Shown here in pieces: positions 5,732-7,895 of a DNA stretch of 7,895 bases. The notes beneath the pieces are model-generated. The model saw only the letters and a program-made list of their open reading frames with translations. It made no database searches and had not been told where the DNA came from. Both the position numbers and the translations under genes were made by a program. This DNA comes from Eggerthellaceae bacterium. Lineage in GTDB: Bacteria; Actinomycetota; Coriobacteriia; Coriobacteriales; Eggerthellaceae. Within the stretch, counting starts at the first letter, position 1. Every line of letters begins with the position of its first letter. The stretch spans positions 1 to 7,895 of the forward strand of contig DMNP01000020.1 in assembly GCA_003452695.1 (NCBI GenBank), written 5' to 3'.

Positions 5732-7843
5732 ATGAACGACGATCGGAGAATACAGACCGAAGCCGAACGCGCCGAAGACGGCGCCGGCAAGCGCGACGGG
5801 CGCATTCTGCGCGCCCTGCACAGCGACGAGAGCGAATCGTTTCTGTCTCCCTGCGCGCCGGCCCCCGGCCAGCGCGTGAAGGTGCGCTTGCGCGTGGAGC
5901 GCGAGTTCGACGTGCAGGCCGAAGTGCTCGTCGGCAACCCTCCTTCGCGCATAGCCATGGCTAAAGCCTGCGAAGACGACCTGTTCGCGTGGTTCGAGGC
6001 GGGCTTTGCGTGCGGCTTGGAAACGTTGCACTACCGCTATCTCGTGCACTATGCGGGCTCCGACGTGGTCCTTCAAAGGGACGGCGCACATTGGGCGGAC
6101 GACCCGCAACTGCGCGACCAGGGCTTTGGCATCGTGCCCGGGCACGGGGTGCCCGCATGGGCCCAGGGCGCGGTGCAGTACCAGATTTTCCCCGACCGCT
6201 TCGCCAACGGGAATCCGGAAAACGACGTGCTGGACGGGGAGTACGCCTACGAAGGAGCGCATGTAAGACATGTCGCCCAATGGGACGCGCCCCCCGCTTC
6301 CGACGACTACCGCTGCTTCTACGGTGGCGATTTGCAGGGCGTTATGTCGAAGTTGGATTACCTGCAGTCGCTGGGCGTCGAAGCCGTGTACCTGAACCCC
6401 ATCTTCATATCGCCCTCGTCTCACAAATACGACACCCAGCACTTCGGCCATGTGGACCCGCATCTGGCGGTTATCTGCGACGACGTGGATCATTCCCTGG
6501 AAGAAGGGTCGTTGAACAACGGCAATGCCCTGCAATACGTGCGCAGGACCACATCGCGGCGCAATCTGGAAGCCAGCGACGACTACTTCGCCGAGCTGTG
6601 CCGGGAAATACACCGCCGCGGCATGCGCATCATCTTGGACGGCGTGTTCAACCACAGCGGGTCGTTCAATGCGTGGATGGATCGCGAAGGCGTTTACCAG
6701 CGCGTGGGGACCGCCAGGCCGGGTGCGTATGGAAACGCCGACAGCCCATTCCGCAACTACTTCAGCTTCCGGGACGGCTCCACGACCGAATACGAAGCCT
6801 GGTGGGATTTCCCTACGTTGCCCAAGCTGAACTACGAGCATTCCGAAGAGCTGTGCGATTGCATCATCGGCATCGCGCGCCGCTGGGCGCTGCCCCCGTA
6901 TTCCATAGACGGCTGGCGGCTGGACGTTGCCGCCGACGTGGGGCACAGCGACACCTTCAACCATGCGTTCTGGCGGCGCTTCCGCCATGAGCTGAAACAG
7001 GTGAATCCCGAGCTGGTCATCATAGCCGAGCATTACGGCAACCCGGCGCCGTGGCTGCAAGGCGACCAGTGGGACACGGTCATGAACTACGATGCCTTCA
7101 TGGACCCCCTTTCCTATTTCCTTACGGGCATGGAAAAGCACAGCGACGACCGCAACGACGCGTTGTACCAAGACGGCGCCGAATTTTGCAGGACCATGCG
7201 CAAGCGGATGGCCCGCTTCGGATGGGGCCAGCTGCTCTGTGCCATGAACGAGCTGTCGAACCACGACCATTCGCGTTTTCTTACACGCACGAACCGCATG
7301 GTCGGCCGCACGGGCACGGCTGGACCGGCTGCGGCGGCCGAAGGCGTGGACAAACGCGTGATGCGCGAGGCCGTCGTCGTGCAGATGACCTGGCCCGGAG
7401 CCCCCACCATCTATTACGGAGACGAAGCGGGGCAAGTCGGTTGGACCGATCCCGATTGCCGTCGCACGTATCCCTGGGGCGCCGAAGACAAAGGCCTTAT
7501 CGGCCTGCATCGCCAGCTCGCGCAGATTCGCCGCGAACATCCCTCGCTGCGCAGCGGGTCGTTCGTGCTGCTGGGCGGCGGAACGGGGTGGATTGCCTTC
7601 GGGCGCTTCCTGGCCCACGACCGCGTGGCCGTGGCATGCAACAATGCCGACGAAGAGCAGGTCATTCCCCTTCGCCTGCGCGAACTGGGCATGCAAGACG
7701 GGCGGAAGGTGCAAATCGTGCTGCAGACCTGCGAGGAGGGGTTCGTCCGCGCGGCCGACCTGTCTCGTCAGGCGATCGGCACGGTGCGAGACGGCATGCT
7801 GAACGTAGCGCTGCCCCCGCGAAGCGCAATCATCCTCGCCTAG
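5732..7843 (+). CDS. Intracellular GH13 alpha-glycosidase (neopullulanase / cyclomaltodextrinase-like, GH13_39-type)
   Basis: This enzyme is predicted to hydrolyse alpha-1,4 and possibly alpha-1,6 bonds in maltodextrins, cyclodextrins, pullulan or glycogen fragments. Residues 1-23 are a charged leader without a signal peptide, and about 24-118 form an N-terminal beta domain like those before neopullulanases. The barrel runs from about 143 (AVQYQIFPDRFANG) to 600, and 605-703 is the C-terminal beta domain. Catalytic signatures are DGVFNH (303-308), nucleophile D398 in GWRLDVA, acid/base E433 in IAEHYGN, and D512 in LSNHDHS. LPKLN (363-367) matches the MPKLN region-V motif of the neopullulanase group. 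YYGDEAGQVGWTDPD (561-575) and a long insert before region I (about 242-285, with NLEASDDYF) recall clostridial amylopullulanase-type enzymes. From sequence alone the exact substrate and EC number cannot be fixed. AAAGGTG at 5711-5717 is a weak, distant ribosome binding site. No better in-frame start lies nearby, and translational coupling to glgB, 34 bases upstream, is likely. Confidence 0.93.
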   Translation: MNDDRRIQTEAERAEDGAGKRDGRILRALHSDESESFLSPCAPAPGQRVKVRLRVEREFDVQAEVLVGNPPSRIAMAKACEDDLFAWFEAGFACGLETLHYRYLVHYAGSDVVLQRDGAHWADDPQLRDQGFGIVPGHGVPAWAQGAVQYQIFPDRFANGNPENDVLDGEYAYEGAHVRHVAQWDAPPASDDYRCFYGGDLQGVMSKLDYLQSLGVEAVYLNPIFISPSSHKYDTQHFGHVDPHLAVICDDVDHSLEEGSLNNGNALQYVRRTTSRRNLEASDDYFAELCREIHRRGMRIILDGVFNHSGSFNAWMDREGVYQRVGTARPGAYGNADSPFRNYFSFRDGSTTEYEAWWDFPTLPKLNYEHSEELCDCIIGIARRWALPPYSIDGWRLDVAADVGHSDTFNHAFWRRFRHELKQVNPELVIIAEHYGNPAPWLQGDQWDTVMNYDAFMDPLSYFLTGMEKHSDDRNDALYQDGAEFCRTMRKRMARFGWGQLLCAMNELSNHDHSRFLTRTNRMVGRTGTAGPAAAAEGVDKRVMREAVVVQMTWPGAPTIYYGDEAGQVGWTDPDCRRTYPWGAEDKGLIGLHRQLAQIRREHPSLRSGSFVLLGGGTGWIAFGRFLAHDRVAVACNNADEEQVIPLRLRELGMQDGRKVQIVLQTCEEGFVRAADLSRQAIGTVRDGMLNVALPPRSAIILA

Positions 7844-7895
7844 TCGACGCGCCACCGCCCGCGGCCTGGCCAGGAGGCCCGCCCCGGGCATGGGG

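Noticed and set aside
3885..5735. 616-codon plus-strand open frame overlapping glgB
   Set aside because: It is in a different frame from glgB, has arginine/histidine-rich nonsense composition, and glgB is unambiguous.
4882..5958. 358-codon minus-strand open frame across the glgB-hydrolase junction
   Set aside because: It is antisense to two well-supported genes, has arginine-rich composition and no domain.
5540..7891. 783-codon minus-strand open frame
   Set aside because: Although long, it is antisense to the complete GH13 hydrolase, whose catalytic motifs are all intact. Long antisense frames are expected when third codon positions are G/C-rich.
7844..7895. Possible terminator or next gene start after the hydrolase
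   Set aside because: GGCCT (7863-7867) can pair with AGGCC (7875-7879), but there is no T-run. AGGAGG (7872-7877) lies 12 bases before an ATG at 7890, but only six bases of any frame are visible. Neither reading can be decided.

Overview
The window is GC-rich with strong G/C preference at third codon positions. It carries four real genes and looks like a chromosome segment from an anaerobic, gut- or mouth-type Actinomycetota, most likely class Coriobacteriia (Eggerthellaceae/Slackia-like). That assignment is an inference. It rests on the high GC, on the architecture of the leucine-rich-repeat surface protein, and on two glucan enzymes that resemble those of Clostridia-like anaerobes. No 16S rRNA or other taxonomic marker is present.

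Layout. Bases 1-2843 (minus strand) hold the first 947 codons of a very large secreted BspA-type (LRR_5) surface protein; its 3' end lies beyond base 1. Bases 2844-3177 form a 334-base divergent intergenic region, visibly more AT-rich near the LRR gene. It contains a good sigma70-like promoter for the LRR gene, a REP-like palindrome flanked by direct repeats, and a weak extended -10 promoter plus a strong ribosome binding site for the next gene. Bases 3178-3489 (plus) encode a complete YbjQ/UPF0145 family protein of 103 aa, followed by a perfect 16-bp hairpin at 3525-3560 that probably ends its transcript. Bases 3565-3798 are a non-coding leader with nested inverted repeats. Bases 3799-5697 (plus) encode a short-form GlgB glycogen branching enzyme. 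After 34 bases, 5732-7843 (plus) encodes a 703-aa GH13 alpha-glycosidase of the neopullulanase / GH13_39-like type. The last 52 bases are GC-rich and undecided.

How the genes fit together. The branching enzyme and the GH13 hydrolase have no signal peptide and are almost certainly co-transcribed. They form a compact intracellular alpha-glucan module: one makes alpha-1,6 branches, the other probably hydrolyses glycogen, limit dextrins or imported maltodextrins. No synthase (glgA), ADP-glucose pyrophosphorylase (glgC) or phosphorylase (glgP) is visible here. The LRR protein is transcribed away from this module and is functionally separate; it is probably a surface or adhesion factor. The YbjQ gene is a stand-alone unit of unknown function. 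I see no CRISPR array, tRNA, rRNA, integrase or transposase. The most unusual features are the palindromic REP-like element in the divergent promoter region, the structured leader upstream of glgB, and the sequence departures in GlgB.
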